This document shows positions 18,088 through 26,941 of a stretch of 64,000 nucleotides of DNA, in pieces. The notes beneath the pieces are model-generated. The model saw only the letters and a program-made list of their open reading frames with translations. It did no database searches and had not been told where the DNA came from. The stretch's first letter is position 1, and each line of letters begins with the position of its first letter. The stretch is from Porphyromonas sp. GTDB lineage: Bacteria; Bacteroidota; Bacteroidia; Bacteroidales; Porphyromonadaceae. Made by a program: the position numbers and the translations under genes. Where the stretch lies: NCBI GenBank assembly GCA_022772085.1, contig JALFBN010000003.1, forward strand, positions 1 to 64,000. Direction: 5' to 3'.

Positions 18088-18957
18088 ATGCCCCTAGATA
18101 AAACATCCAACCAAGCCCTATTGCGTATTGCAGCTATCACGATGGCTCGTAATGATGAGTTCTTTGTTAATCGTTGGGTGCAGTATTATGGTCGGGAGCT
18201 CGGGGTAGAGCACCTTTACCTCTATTTGGATGGATTGGAACAGAAGATCCCACATGGGGCTGTAGGATGTACTTGTACGCATTGGGAGCATCGTGATCTC
18301 TCCAGGTCGGCAGGTGATAAATATCGTATCGGACTACTCAGTGATTTGGCAAAAAGGCTGTTTGATGAGGGATACGACCTCGTGATCGGGTGTGATGCTG
18401 ATGAGTTCTTAGTGGTAGATCCTCGGCTCGGAATGGGATTGCGAGAGTACCTCTCTCGGTGGAATATAACCTCTTGTGCGAGTGCCCTGGGACTGGATTT
18501 GGGACAGCGTCTTGGAGAAGAGTCTTCGTTAGATTCTGCTCGATCCATTCTACAACAGAGGCATTTTGCTGTATTAAGTGCTCGTTATACCAAATCGGTT
18601 ATTTTGGCTCGCCCACTAAAATGGGGATCGGGTTTTCATCGGGTCAAAGGGCATAATTATCATATTTTGCCTGATCTCTATTTGGTACATACGGGGTATT
18701 GCGATTGGGATCGAATACAACTTCGGCAAAAGGATACAACTCGGACCAACGACTCGTGGACTGCACACTTGAAGCGTCGTGCCCGAACAATATATTATAC
18801 AACGCACCGAAAAGCAATTCCTGCGGATCAAATTTTGCACAAGGCTCGTCTATGGCAAACCCTCTGTCGCCCTATATATGCCCTGAATAAGCCTAAAATG
18901 CCATTGCCAAATAGGGTGGTGCAACTTCCCTCTCGCTTTGAACAGATCAATATATAG
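18088..18957 (+). CDS. Glycosyltransferase family 2-type protein
   Basis: A 289-aa cytoplasmic GT-A enzyme of the Glyco_tranf_2_4 type. It opens RIAAITMARNDEFFVNRW, typical of the group, and has the metal-binding motif GCDADEFLVV (Asp103, Asp105). The C-terminal half is basic. Donor and acceptor cannot be told from sequence; a cell-surface glycan is the usual role. It stands alone between the outer-membrane gene and the YitT gene, with no glycan cluster nearby. Confidence 0.75.
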   Translation: MPLDKTSNQALLRIAAITMARNDEFFVNRWVQYYGRELGVEHLYLYLDGLEQKIPHGAVGCTCTHWEHRDLSRSAGDKYRIGLLSDLAKRLFDEGYDLVIGCDADEFLVVDPRLGMGLREYLSRWNITSCASALGLDLGQRLGEESSLDSARSILQQRHFAVLSARYTKSVILARPLKWGSGFHRVKGHNYHILPDLYLVHTGYCDWDRIQLRQKDTTRTNDSWTAHLKRRARTIYYTTHRKAIPADQILHKARLWQTLCRPIYALNKPKMPLPNRVVQLPSRFEQINI

Positions 18958-18963
18958 AACAGA

Positions 18964-18996
18964 TTGTTCACAACTCTAGCTAAATCCGTACCTTTG
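18964..18996 (+). promoter_or_regulatory. Bacteroidetes-type promoter for the YitT operon
   Basis: TTG at 18964-18966, 22 bp, then -7 TACCTTTG at 18989-18996, about 50 bp before the start at 19047. Confidence 0.6.
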
Positions 18997-19046
18997 TGGG
19001 CAGAGATGAAGGGTTATATTAAATACTAAAACCTATTGTATAGTGG

Positions 19047-19958
19047 ATGAAAACGAGAAGGAATCCATTCTTATCCTATCAAAAAATAACAGGTAAGCAA
19101 TGTGCAAACGATCTGTTTTTTGTTGTTATCGGTGCCATCTTACAAGCGGCAGCATATGCGATCTTTATAGCACCTGCAGGCATTGTACCCGGAGGTGTTT
19201 ATGGTATTAGTATTGGTATCAACCATCTGACTGAAGGATTTTGGTCCTTTTTCCCTGATGGGCTGCCTATCGGTAAAGTTTCACTTTGCTTCAATATTCC
19301 CCTTTTCTTGCTTGCTGCTCGCAAATTGGGTGTTTACTCCGGAGGTAAAACTATTGCGACCTTCCTTCTCATTGCCCAACTGACAGACCTCATAACCAAG
19401 TACCTCACACATGGCAAGCCGATCATAGAAGAAGATCCGTTTTTAGCGGCTGTCTATGGAGGAGCTATTCTCGGATTGGGTGTCTTTTTTACCTTCAAAG
19501 CTGGCAGTACCAGTGCTGGAACGGATGTTTTGGCAAGGGTGCTTGGTAAAGGGCGCAACATAAAAACAAGTAGTTTGATCATACTTATAGATTCGTTAGT
19601 GGTACTCTTTGGATTAATTGTATTCCGAGACCTGAGAGTACCTCTGTATTCACTTGTTACCATCTTCGTATATGGTAAGGTTCTTGATCTGATGAATCCG
19701 GAAAATCCCAACAAGGCGATATTTATTATCTGTGAGAATCCGATGGAATTGAGGTCTCTTATTGTTGATGAATTGGGACTCAGAGCAACCTACCTCCATG
19801 GGCGAGGAATGTACGCAGGGGTGGAGCGAGATATTATTTTTATGATCGCAGAGCGTAAGGATGTTCCACGTCTTAAACAATATGTTTTAGCAAAAGACCC
19901 CAAAGCCTTTATTGCAACAGCTAATGCAACTAACGACACTTTACCTCCTCTTATATGA
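19047..19958 (+). CDS. YitT family membrane protein
   Basis: A 303-aa inner-membrane protein. An N-terminal region with about five hydrophobic segments (DUF161/YitT) has the motif FIAPAGIVPGGVYGISIG, and later TFKAGSTSAGTDVLARVLG. A soluble C-terminal DUF2179 domain of about 80 residues follows (YLHGRGMYAGVERDIIFMI). The transported substrate, if any, is unknown. Its last four bases overlap the next start (ATGA), so translation is probably coupled. Confidence 0.85.
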   Translation: MKTRRNPFLSYQKITGKQCANDLFFVVIGAILQAAAYAIFIAPAGIVPGGVYGISIGINHLTEGFWSFFPDGLPIGKVSLCFNIPLFLLAARKLGVYSGGKTIATFLLIAQLTDLITKYLTHGKPIIEEDPFLAAVYGGAILGLGVFFTFKAGSTSAGTDVLARVLGKGRNIKTSSLIILIDSLVVLFGLIVFRDLRVPLYSLVTIFVYGKVLDLMNPENPNKAIFIICENPMELRSLIVDELGLRATYLHGRGMYAGVERDIIFMIAERKDVPRLKQYVLAKDPKAFIATANATNDTLPPLI

Positions 19959-20650
19959 AAAGAATTATACTCATACTGATCTCTACATTTCTCCTCTCGG
20001 CTTCTCTTTGTGGGCAGAGCATGGCTCCGCTTATCAATGATGTAACCTATTATGTCAAAATCGAAACGAACAAAGGCGATTTCGTGGTAGCACTTTACGA
20101 CGGAACTCCTAGACATCGAGATAATTTCTTGCGGTTGGTACGCAATCACAGTTACGATGGCACTATTTTTCATCGTGTGATAGACCGATTTATGATACAA
20201 GGAGGAAACCTGATGACCAAGGGAGCTACAGCATCTACTGATGTCAATATCGATACGATTAGTACCCGTATAGATCATGAGATTGACGTTACTCGCTTTT
20301 ATCATAAACACGGAGCATTATGTGCCGCTCGGGAGGGAGACGACGTGAATCCAACCATGGCCTCCTCCTCTACACAGTTCTATATTGTAACAGGGAACTT
20401 CTTTACTGATCTTGATTTGGACGAAATGGAGAAGCGAATGGGGCGTAAGATTGCCCCTGAGCAAAGGGAGTCGTACAAATTTTACGGTGGTACGCCCCAC
20501 TTGGACAATGCCTACACGGTTTTTGGTGAAGTCGTAAGCGGCATAGATGTTGTCGAAGAGATCCAATATGTCAGTACCAATGATCAGAATAGACCACGTA
20601 AGGATGTGGTGGTCAAACGGATGTCCATTGTTGCCAAGCCTAAGAAATAA
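19955..20650 (+). CDS. Exported cyclophilin-type peptidyl-prolyl isomerase
   Basis: A 231-aa cyclophilin with a signal peptide (IILILISTFLLSASLCGQS), so it probably folds proteins in the periplasm. Catalytic-core motifs: YDGTIFHRVIDRFMIQGG, then AREGDDVNPTMASSSTQFYI and the closing VFGEVVSGIDVVEEI. An insert of about 40 residues near the active-site loop (DLDLDEMEKRMGRKIAPEQ) is typical of Bacteroidetes cyclophilins. It overlaps the YitT gene by 4 bp. Confidence 0.9.
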   Translation: MKRIILILISTFLLSASLCGQSMAPLINDVTYYVKIETNKGDFVVALYDGTPRHRDNFLRLVRNHSYDGTIFHRVIDRFMIQGGNLMTKGATASTDVNIDTISTRIDHEIDVTRFYHKHGALCAAREGDDVNPTMASSSTQFYIVTGNFFTDLDLDEMEKRMGRKIAPEQRESYKFYGGTPHLDNAYTVFGEVVSGIDVVEEIQYVSTNDQNRPRKDVVVKRMSIVAKPKK

Positions 20651-20670
20651 AATAGATCCTCTTCTCTCCC

Positions 20671-21384
20671 ATGGCGGATAATGCCGGTTTTCTCTATATG
20701 CTCCCTGTTCCTATTGCAGAGGGGAGTTTAGATCATTTCGTTCCCTCGGTCAATGCTCCGATTATAGAGTCCCTAGATCTCTTTTTTGTTGAGAATATAC
20801 GATCTGCTCGTAGGGCTATTCGGCTGTTTTGTCCCACTAAACCAATTGATCCTATTACCTTTGTTGAGATTGGGAAGCACTCGGATAATGCCATGATTAG
20901 TGAGGCTTTTACCCGAATGGAGCTAGGAGCTTCGGCTGGAGTATTATCAGAGGCAGGATGCCCTGGAATTGCAGATCCCGGGGCGTTGGTCGCCCGTTTG
21001 GCTCATGAGCGTAAAATCCGCGTTGTACCTCTTATCGGACCTTCATCGTTACTTTTGGCATTGATGGCTTCAGGGCTCAATGGACAGTGCTTTGCTTTCT
21101 CCGGTTATTTGCCTAAAGATCCTTCAGAGTTAAGGAGTGCATTGGCTCGGCTGGAGCGGCGTATTGTGGATGAAAAGCAGTCACAACTCTTTATCGAAAC
21201 ACCCTATCGCAACGAGAAGATTGTGGAACAAATCCTCTCTACTTGTCGTCCTCAGACACGTCTCTGTATTGCTCAAAATATAACAGCCGAAGACGAGCAC
21301 ATCGAAACACGTACCATAGCCCAGTGGCGTAAAAGTCCTCTGTCGCTGGCAAAAGTTCCCACCCTTTTTATCCTCGGCTCATAG
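20671..21384 (+). CDS. RsmI-like SAM-dependent methyltransferase (tetrapyrrole methylase fold)
   Basis: A 237-aa cytoplasmic methyltransferase related to RsmI, which 2'-O-methylates C1402 of 16S rRNA. Visible motifs: FLYMLPVPIAEG, FVENIRSARRAIR, SEAGCPGIADPGALV and GPSSLLLALMASGLNGQ. It is shorter than E. coli RsmI (about 286 aa) and represents the Bacteroidetes subtype, whose target is not proven. It lies 20 bp after the cyclophilin gene and just before another rRNA methyltransferase gene, which supports an rRNA role. Confidence 0.8.
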   Translation: MADNAGFLYMLPVPIAEGSLDHFVPSVNAPIIESLDLFFVENIRSARRAIRLFCPTKPIDPITFVEIGKHSDNAMISEAFTRMELGASAGVLSEAGCPGIADPGALVARLAHERKIRVVPLIGPSSLLLALMASGLNGQCFAFSGYLPKDPSELRSALARLERRIVDEKQSQLFIETPYRNEKIVEQILSTCRPQTRLCIAQNITAEDEHIETRTIAQWRKSPLSLAKVPTLFILGS

Positions 21385-21403
21385 GAGGTAATTTATAAAT
21401 CTT

Positions 21404-22843
21404 ATGGCAGAGCAATTTCCCTCTTTACCATCCGATTTTACGACAAACATCAGGCAAAGCTTTCCGATATACGCAGAGTTATTGCTTCATGCGCTAGATC
21501 ATACCGAACCGATTACAGCAATCCGTTACAATAGGAGGAAGTGTGATCGGTTTCATTACACTCATTCATTTCAATCTTCAGAGCAGGTAATCCCTATCCC
21601 TTGGTATCGAGGGGGATACCAATTGTCCGAGAGACCTACCTTTTCCCATGATCCTTTGTGGCATGCAGGGGGCTATTATGTCCAGGAGGCAGCTTCAATG
21701 GCAGTGGCTTCAATAGCTCCTCTTTTGCCATCACATCCTATTGATGCATTGGATCTTTGTGCAGCTCCCGGGGGCAAATCAACTCTTCTACAAAGTATTT
21801 TACCACAAGGGAGTACTCTTGTCGCCAACGAACCTATTCCTAAACGAGCACAGATACTTCGAGAGAATCTACTGAAATGGGGAGATCCTTACACGCTGGT
21901 TACAAATAACTATCCAGATCAGTTACAAGCGACGGGAGGGCGGTTCGATCTTATTGTGGTGGATGCTCCCTGTTCGGGAGAAGGGCTTTTCCGAAAAATG
22001 CCCGAGGCTCGCCTAGAGTGGTCTTTGCGGTCTGTCGCAGAGTGTGCCAAGCGTCAACGACAAATCCTAGATGTGGCGTGGTCAATGCTGCACGTGGGAG
22101 GGATACTTGTCTATTGCACCTGCACGTTTAATATGCAAGAGGACGAAGAGCAAGCTCAATATCTTGTAGATAAATATCATGCACGCCTGTTACCTATATC
22201 TCCCCAACAAGAGTGGCAGTGGATTGAGGGCAAGGAGCAGTTGGGGTGGCACTTTTTCCCGGGAATAACTGTGGGTGAAGGTTTTTACTTTGTCGTCCTT
22301 ACTAAAGATGATGATGAGGCGATGCCCCTTTCAGTTGCACCACATAAAACAAAAAAAGGCCGAGAAGACGTTCGCAAGGTGTCACCTAAACCCGATACCT
22401 CTTGTTTAAAATGGCTTTCATTGGATGACCTTAAAGAGGCAGAGGGAAAATTGCTGGTTTCTCCGAATGACCCCAATGAGATTTGTTGGATTCCCAAAAG
22501 GTTGCAAGCTCAATATGAGTTGTTATGCCAATCTTCAGCGATACGGATTCTCTCAGTCGGAGTCCCTCTGGGTGAAAAGAGGGGAGGAGATCAAATGCCT
22601 TCCCCCTATTTGCCTTATAGCCTTTTGCTACGTGATGAAGTGTTTCCGTCCATTGATTTGAATCTTAAGGAGACGCTTCGCTATTTGGCTGGGGATACGC
22701 TTGTCCCTCCCCAAGCAAGGAAGCGAGGGATCTGTCTTGTTCGGTATCAAAATTTACCGATAGGCTTCGTTAAAAATGTGGGCTCTCGGTGCAATAATCT
22801 CTACCCGAAGGCTTACAGACTCAAGCAGAAATTGGCATTCTAG
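21404..22843 (+). CDS. RsmF/RsmB-like rRNA cytosine-C5 methyltransferase
   Basis: A 479-aa NOL1/NOP2/Sun-family enzyme that methylates a cytosine C5 in rRNA. SAM motif DLCAAPGGKSTLL; the two catalytic cysteines lie in VDAPCSGEGLFRK and YCTCTFNMQEDE. About 170 C-terminal residues resemble the RsmF PUA-like tail, pointing to RsmF (C1407 of 16S) rather than RsmB, although the exact site is inferred. Spacing of 19 bp to the previous gene suggests one transcript. Confidence 0.85.
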   Translation: MAEQFPSLPSDFTTNIRQSFPIYAELLLHALDHTEPITAIRYNRRKCDRFHYTHSFQSSEQVIPIPWYRGGYQLSERPTFSHDPLWHAGGYYVQEAASMAVASIAPLLPSHPIDALDLCAAPGGKSTLLQSILPQGSTLVANEPIPKRAQILRENLLKWGDPYTLVTNNYPDQLQATGGRFDLIVVDAPCSGEGLFRKMPEARLEWSLRSVAECAKRQRQILDVAWSMLHVGGILVYCTCTFNMQEDEEQAQYLVDKYHARLLPISPQQEWQWIEGKEQLGWHFFPGITVGEGFYFVVLTKDDDEAMPLSVAPHKTKKGREDVRKVSPKPDTSCLKWLSLDDLKEAEGKLLVSPNDPNEICWIPKRLQAQYELLCQSSAIRILSVGVPLGEKRGGDQMPSPYLPYSLLLRDEVFPSIDLNLKETLRYLAGDTLVPPQARKRGICLVRYQNLPIGFVKNVGSRCNNLYPKAYRLKQKLAF

Positions 22844-22879
22844 TCAAATGAAAAATAGAACATCTTAATATCATTTCGT

Positions 22880-24958
22880 ATGAAAAAAATAGTTGCGATA
22901 TGGGCGGTTTCGCTTCTAGCTCTATCTTCGCTACAAGCACAAGTGCGACTTACAACGACCCTACAAAAGGGAGAAGCACTCAGTTCGTCTTTCCTCTCGG
23001 TCGTTGTACCTAAGGGAGAAACTGTTACGGTAAATTGGGGAGATGGTTCTTCTCCTACAGTTCATCCCTCGTATGGCTCGAAGATCTTCTTGGGACATGA
23101 TTTCATGGATAATGCCGCAGAGCATACAATCGTTGTCCAAGGGATCGAACACGCTACCGAACTAACCATTATCAGTAATAAGAAAGTTACCGATATTCGT
23201 TTCGAGTCCATGCCCGATTTGACCTCATTGTCTATTGCCAACAACCTGATCACGACGTTAGACGTAACCCCTCTGACAAAACTCCAAATGTTGGTCTGTA
23301 ATGCCAATAGGCTCACGGATATAAAACTTCCTCCAACGGTTACCAAGTTGAATTGTTCATTTAATGATCTTGCTATTGGAGAATTGCCTCGAGGTAAAAA
23401 TCTCCAAAGTAATTATGCTCCTCAGCATCGTTATCAACTTCGTGAAGGCGAACTCAATGGACTCTCGGTAGACCTCTCTCGCCACCTCTACCCACAATCT
23501 GTTGAGGGAATGGATCAACCCAAAACCACGTTCGAATGGCGTTTTAAAAAGGATGATTCCATAATTCCTCCCACGAGCTACAAATATGATGGAGAGGGGC
23601 ACTTTTCCTTTTATGCAGCACCAGAAGGGGAGGTCTATTGTATCATGAGTAATACTGCGTTTCCGAACTTTACCCTTAATCGCAAATACATCACCGACTT
23701 CCTCACACTTACGGGGGAGGCTCAAACAACGATTACTAAACCCATTGTCTTCATTACAACGGACAAATATACCACAGGCTCTCTAACCGCTAATTTGACG
23801 CTGAAAGCGAAGAAGCCCGCCAGCCTTGTGCGTATTGATTGGGGAGACAAGACGGTGGAGGAGTATACTGTGGGGCTCGAAGAAACTACCATAAAGCACA
23901 TCTTTGTTGATAGTAAAGTAGACCTAAAGCATAAGATCGCTCTAGAAGGGGAGGAACTTTATGCCCTAAAGATTGTAGAGGGATTTTACCTTACGGATCT
24001 GGAGGCAGGTAGTGCTGTTTCGCAATTGACCGAACTGACCATTGAGGCAAACGACCTTGCTGCTTCTATGAATGGCTTACTTGATTTGTCTAAATTTACT
24101 TCGTTGAAGAATCTCAAACTCACAGGAACACATCTCCGAGGCTTAACCTTATCACCACAAGCTCCTATTGCTTTGCTCGAATTGTCCAATAATGGGCTCA
24201 CCCAAATTCATGGGCTTGGATTAGCACAGCTCGAAGAAGCTCGACTTGCATATAACAAACTTACAGCATTAGATCTCTCGAATGCCGGTAAGTTGATCTA
24301 CCTAGATGTGCAAGCCAATGCCCTAGAGAGACTCAAAGTACCGACTACGGTACAATACCTATTCTGTCAGAAGAACTACCTCCCTCTCTCGCAATTACCT
24401 CAAAGGCAGGAGAACCATCACAGTTACATCTATGCACCTCAGCTCGCATGGGCGATACCTCAGCAGTATGTGGTCCAGAATACGATAGACTTGAGTGGTG
24501 AAACCAATTTGAAAGATATTGCATCTGCTCCTCAAGTAACTACATTTGTGTGGCATGATGAGAAAAAGGATATTCCTCTGATCTTTACCCAGTTTAGAGA
24601 GGTTCGTTCAGGTGTTTTTGCTTTTTCTCTCGAAGAGGATATCATGTCTTATTGTTCGATGGAGACGTCAGCCTTTCCTGCCGATGTACCTTTTCGTACT
24701 AAAGCAATGCTATTGCCCAAGGGGACGTATACACTATTCATTCCCGGAACAGATGCCTTGAAAGTTTACCCTAATCCTTGCTATGGCTTCGTGACGATAG
24801 CAACTCAAGGCTCGGAGCAGATCGAAATCTTTTCGTTGGATGGTGGTCTTGTTCGTGTCTTGGATGGTATGGCAAAGAATCTTGAACTGGAGTTACCCGT
24901 AGGTGATTACCTCGTGCGACAGGGAAGTCAAGCTGTTATTCTAAAAGTTCTACCCTAA
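22880..24958 (+). CDS. Secreted leucine-rich-repeat protein with T9SS sorting domain
   Basis: A 692-aa exported protein. Signal peptide MKKIVAIWAVSLLALSSLQAQ. Two similar modules follow: each starts with a PKD-like strand with WGD (Trp53 and about Trp322), continues into short leucine-rich repeats, and ends in a cap with a YAPQ motif (about 178 and 517) and an NTAFP/TSAFP motif (about 258 and 596). The last 68 residues (LKVYPNPCYGFVTI onward) form a type A C-terminal sorting domain, so the protein should be exported by the type IX system and attached to the surface or released. Ligand unknown. Confidence 0.8.
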   Translation: MKKIVAIWAVSLLALSSLQAQVRLTTTLQKGEALSSSFLSVVVPKGETVTVNWGDGSSPTVHPSYGSKIFLGHDFMDNAAEHTIVVQGIEHATELTIISNKKVTDIRFESMPDLTSLSIANNLITTLDVTPLTKLQMLVCNANRLTDIKLPPTVTKLNCSFNDLAIGELPRGKNLQSNYAPQHRYQLREGELNGLSVDLSRHLYPQSVEGMDQPKTTFEWRFKKDDSIIPPTSYKYDGEGHFSFYAAPEGEVYCIMSNTAFPNFTLNRKYITDFLTLTGEAQTTITKPIVFITTDKYTTGSLTANLTLKAKKPASLVRIDWGDKTVEEYTVGLEETTIKHIFVDSKVDLKHKIALEGEELYALKIVEGFYLTDLEAGSAVSQLTELTIEANDLAASMNGLLDLSKFTSLKNLKLTGTHLRGLTLSPQAPIALLELSNNGLTQIHGLGLAQLEEARLAYNKLTALDLSNAGKLIYLDVQANALERLKVPTTVQYLFCQKNYLPLSQLPQRQENHHSYIYAPQLAWAIPQQYVVQNTIDLSGETNLKDIASAPQVTTFVWHDEKKDIPLIFTQFREVRSGVFAFSLEEDIMSYCSMETSAFPADVPFRTKAMLLPKGTYTLFIPGTDALKVYPNPCYGFVTIATQGSEQIEIFSLDGGLVRVLDGMAKNLELELPVGDYLVRQGSQAVILKVLP

Positions 24959-24984
24959 GGCTTTCTAGAGCATAGGCCTACACT

Positions 24985-25032
24985 GAAAAAAATGCAGGGC
25001 TGACTTCTCGATTGTGGAAGTCAGCCCTTTTA
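24985..25032. terminator. Bidirectional terminator between convergent genes
   Basis: AGGGCTGACTTC at 24996-25007 pairs perfectly with GAAGTCAGCCCT at 25017-25028, with an A-run before and a T-run after. It serves the T9SS gene on + and the permease gene on -. Confidence 0.85.
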
Positions 25033-25066
25033 TTTGTATACTCTGTTTGCCCTTTATAGGGGGCTA

Positions 25067-26293
25067 TTACTCCAAAAACCAAAGTTTACGGATATTCCGT
25101 CTAATGGCGACGATGTTGCCTAGTGTAATGGAAAGTACAATCACAGCTCCCATCGTCAGAGCGAACCACATACTACCCGGGATAGAAAGCCCCTCTAGAC
25201 GAGGTAAATAGAAGTGACGCACTATCAATAGTACCATGGATGAGAGGATATAGACCCCTACATTGATGAGGATTACAATCCGCTCGTATGGAGTTGCTAC
25301 CTCACGAGGCGAGTAGCCCAAGACGAGAAGTATACGCAATTTCTCAAGGTTCTTTTGGAGGAGTAGATTGATACTCAGAATAAGGATAAAGAACGACAAG
25401 GCCGAAATTAGCAATCCCACCGCAAGTACGATGATGAGACTGATTGTAAGCAGATAGTTCACCTTATTTTGATTCATCTTGTCCCCTGCCACCTCATAGT
25501 GATGGCTTTCAAGATAGCGTTGTACTTGAGCATCCCCGGGTTGTGATACCTCTAGGATCACCCGGCTTGTCTCCTGCGAAATGATGATAGACCCCAATAC
25601 TTTGTTGCTCCAGTCAAGGAAGTCCGAAGGAACGATGATCGTATTGATTCGATTGGAGAAGCCAACCACGTGTCCTTTGATCTCAAGACTACGTCCATTT
25701 GTTCCACTCATGTAAAATTGGATGGGGATAAGTCCAACCATTCCCTCACTGACCCGTGGTAGTCCTTGAGAGGAGGCGAATCCAAAATTATAGAGTGCCA
25801 GATAATCCTTAGGAAGGATGATGGGAACAATGTTGGGTGCTTGCGGATCAAAATGCCACTCAGAGGCATCGATATCTAAAAATTCGCTAGGAACGGATTC
25901 AAAGAACATTTGTGTTTCCAAACTGGGTTGCCCTGCTTGGGCTATTACTGCCGTGGTATGGTAGTGTGAGTTGGCGAATGTTCCCATCTTACGCACCCAC
26001 GGCTGTGAACTGAGCTGTGTCAATTCCTCTTGGGTGAATGTGCCTGTCTGTCCATTGTCCATGGAGAGAATTCCGCCGATGGCATCAAGTCCATTGACCT
26101 CTTTTGTAAGTACTAAATAGTCTTTGTTGATAAAGCTATCTTCGTCGGAGAAGACGTTGCGTACATCAGCATAAAATTGAAGTCCGATAACGACAATGCA
26201 GAGTCCAATGGCATTCGCTAGCGCAAAGCCAACAAGCTGTGCCACACTCAGATTTTTGCGGAGTAATTTTCCGAGTAGTCGTGCGTTGGTCAT
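25067..26293 (-). CDS. FtsX-like ABC transporter permease
   Basis: A 408-aa inner-membrane protein: one N-terminal membrane helix (about 20-42), a periplasmic domain of about 210 residues, then three C-terminal helices with the FtsX/MacB-type segment LRILLVLGYSPREV. It overlaps the preceding ATPase gene by 4 bp, so the two form one transporter of the MacB/LolCDE superfamily. Substrate unknown. It is the last gene of a 15 kb same-strand run. Confidence 0.8.
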   Translation of the reverse strand: MTNARLLGKLLRKNLSVAQLVGFALANAIGLCIVVIGLQFYADVRNVFSDEDSFINKDYLVLTKEVNGLDAIGGILSMDNGQTGTFTQEELTQLSSQPWVRKMGTFANSHYHTTAVIAQAGQPSLETQMFFESVPSEFLDIDASEWHFDPQAPNIVPIILPKDYLALYNFGFASSQGLPRVSEGMVGLIPIQFYMSGTNGRSLEIKGHVVGFSNRINTIIVPSDFLDWSNKVLGSIIISQETSRVILEVSQPGDAQVQRYLESHHYEVAGDKMNQNKVNYLLTISLIIVLAVGLLISALSFFILILSINLLLQKNLEKLRILLVLGYSPREVATPYERIVILINVGVYILSSMVLLIVRHFYLPRLEGLSIPGSMWFALTMGAVIVLSITLGNIVAIRRNIRKLWFLE

Positions 26294-26937
26294 AATTTCA
26301 ATGTATGATGGTAATCAAGCAGCAGCGGATTGCCGACCGAAGTGGCAATGATGGCGGCCCCTTGCCTCTGAGCTTCTTCCTGGATGAGCCGAGCCACAAT
26401 CCGATTATTGATTTCGTCCAGATGGCTTACAGGTTCGTCTAGGAGGTAAAACTGACACCGTTGGCAAAGAAGTCGTATAATCGCAACACGTTGTTGTTGC
26501 CCGATGGAGAGCTTACCTACGGGACTTGACCACTTGTCCATAATGCCGAGCACTTCAAATAAGTCACGAATCTCCTTGGTCGTTTTATGCTGAGTCAGAC
26601 TATTTTTTAGGAGGACGTTGTCCGAGGCGGTTAGTTCGGGGAAGAGCCTCAAGTCTTGAGGGAGATAGGCAATTTCGTTTCGACGGATCTCACACCAAGC
26701 TCTTGCAGTTAATAGCTTCAGATCTTTGTCATCGAATAGGATCGTGCCCTCGTAATCGCGTCTATATCCATAGATATAGGCACATAAGGATGACTTGCCA
26801 GCCCCACTTTCAGCCGAGACGAGGTAGTTATACCCCTGATCGAAGTGTAAATTCGTTTGCAGCCAAACCTCCGACGCTTTAGGGGGCTCTGCCTTAAAAA
26901 CGCGAGGGAGACTATTTTGTAATACGATGGAGCGCAC
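26290..26937 (-). CDS. ABC transporter ATP-binding protein with atypical ATPase motifs
   Basis: A 215-aa ATPase from a GTG start 4 bp after the DUF4836 stop. The longer reading frame to 27042 lies inside that gene and is not used. Walker A is AESGAGKSS, with Ala42 in place of the first Gly; Q-loop Gln94; signature LSIGQ 143-147; Walker B FYLLDE 163-168; D-loop SHLD. The switch histidine is replaced by Ser200 (IIATSVGN). It may hydrolyse ATP poorly or use it mainly for dimerisation. Partner of the FtsX-like permease. Confidence 0.82.
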   Translation of the reverse strand: MRSIVLQNSLPRVFKAEPPKASEVWLQTNLHFDQGYNYLVSAESGAGKSSLCAYIYGYRRDYEGTILFDDKDLKLLTARAWCEIRRNEIAYLPQDLRLFPELTASDNVLLKNSLTQHKTTKEIRDLFEVLGIMDKWSSPVGKLSIGQQQRVAIIRLLCQRCQFYLLDEPVSHLDEINNRIVARLIQEEAQRQGAAIIATSVGNPLLLDYHHTLKL

Positions 26938-26941
26938 AGAA

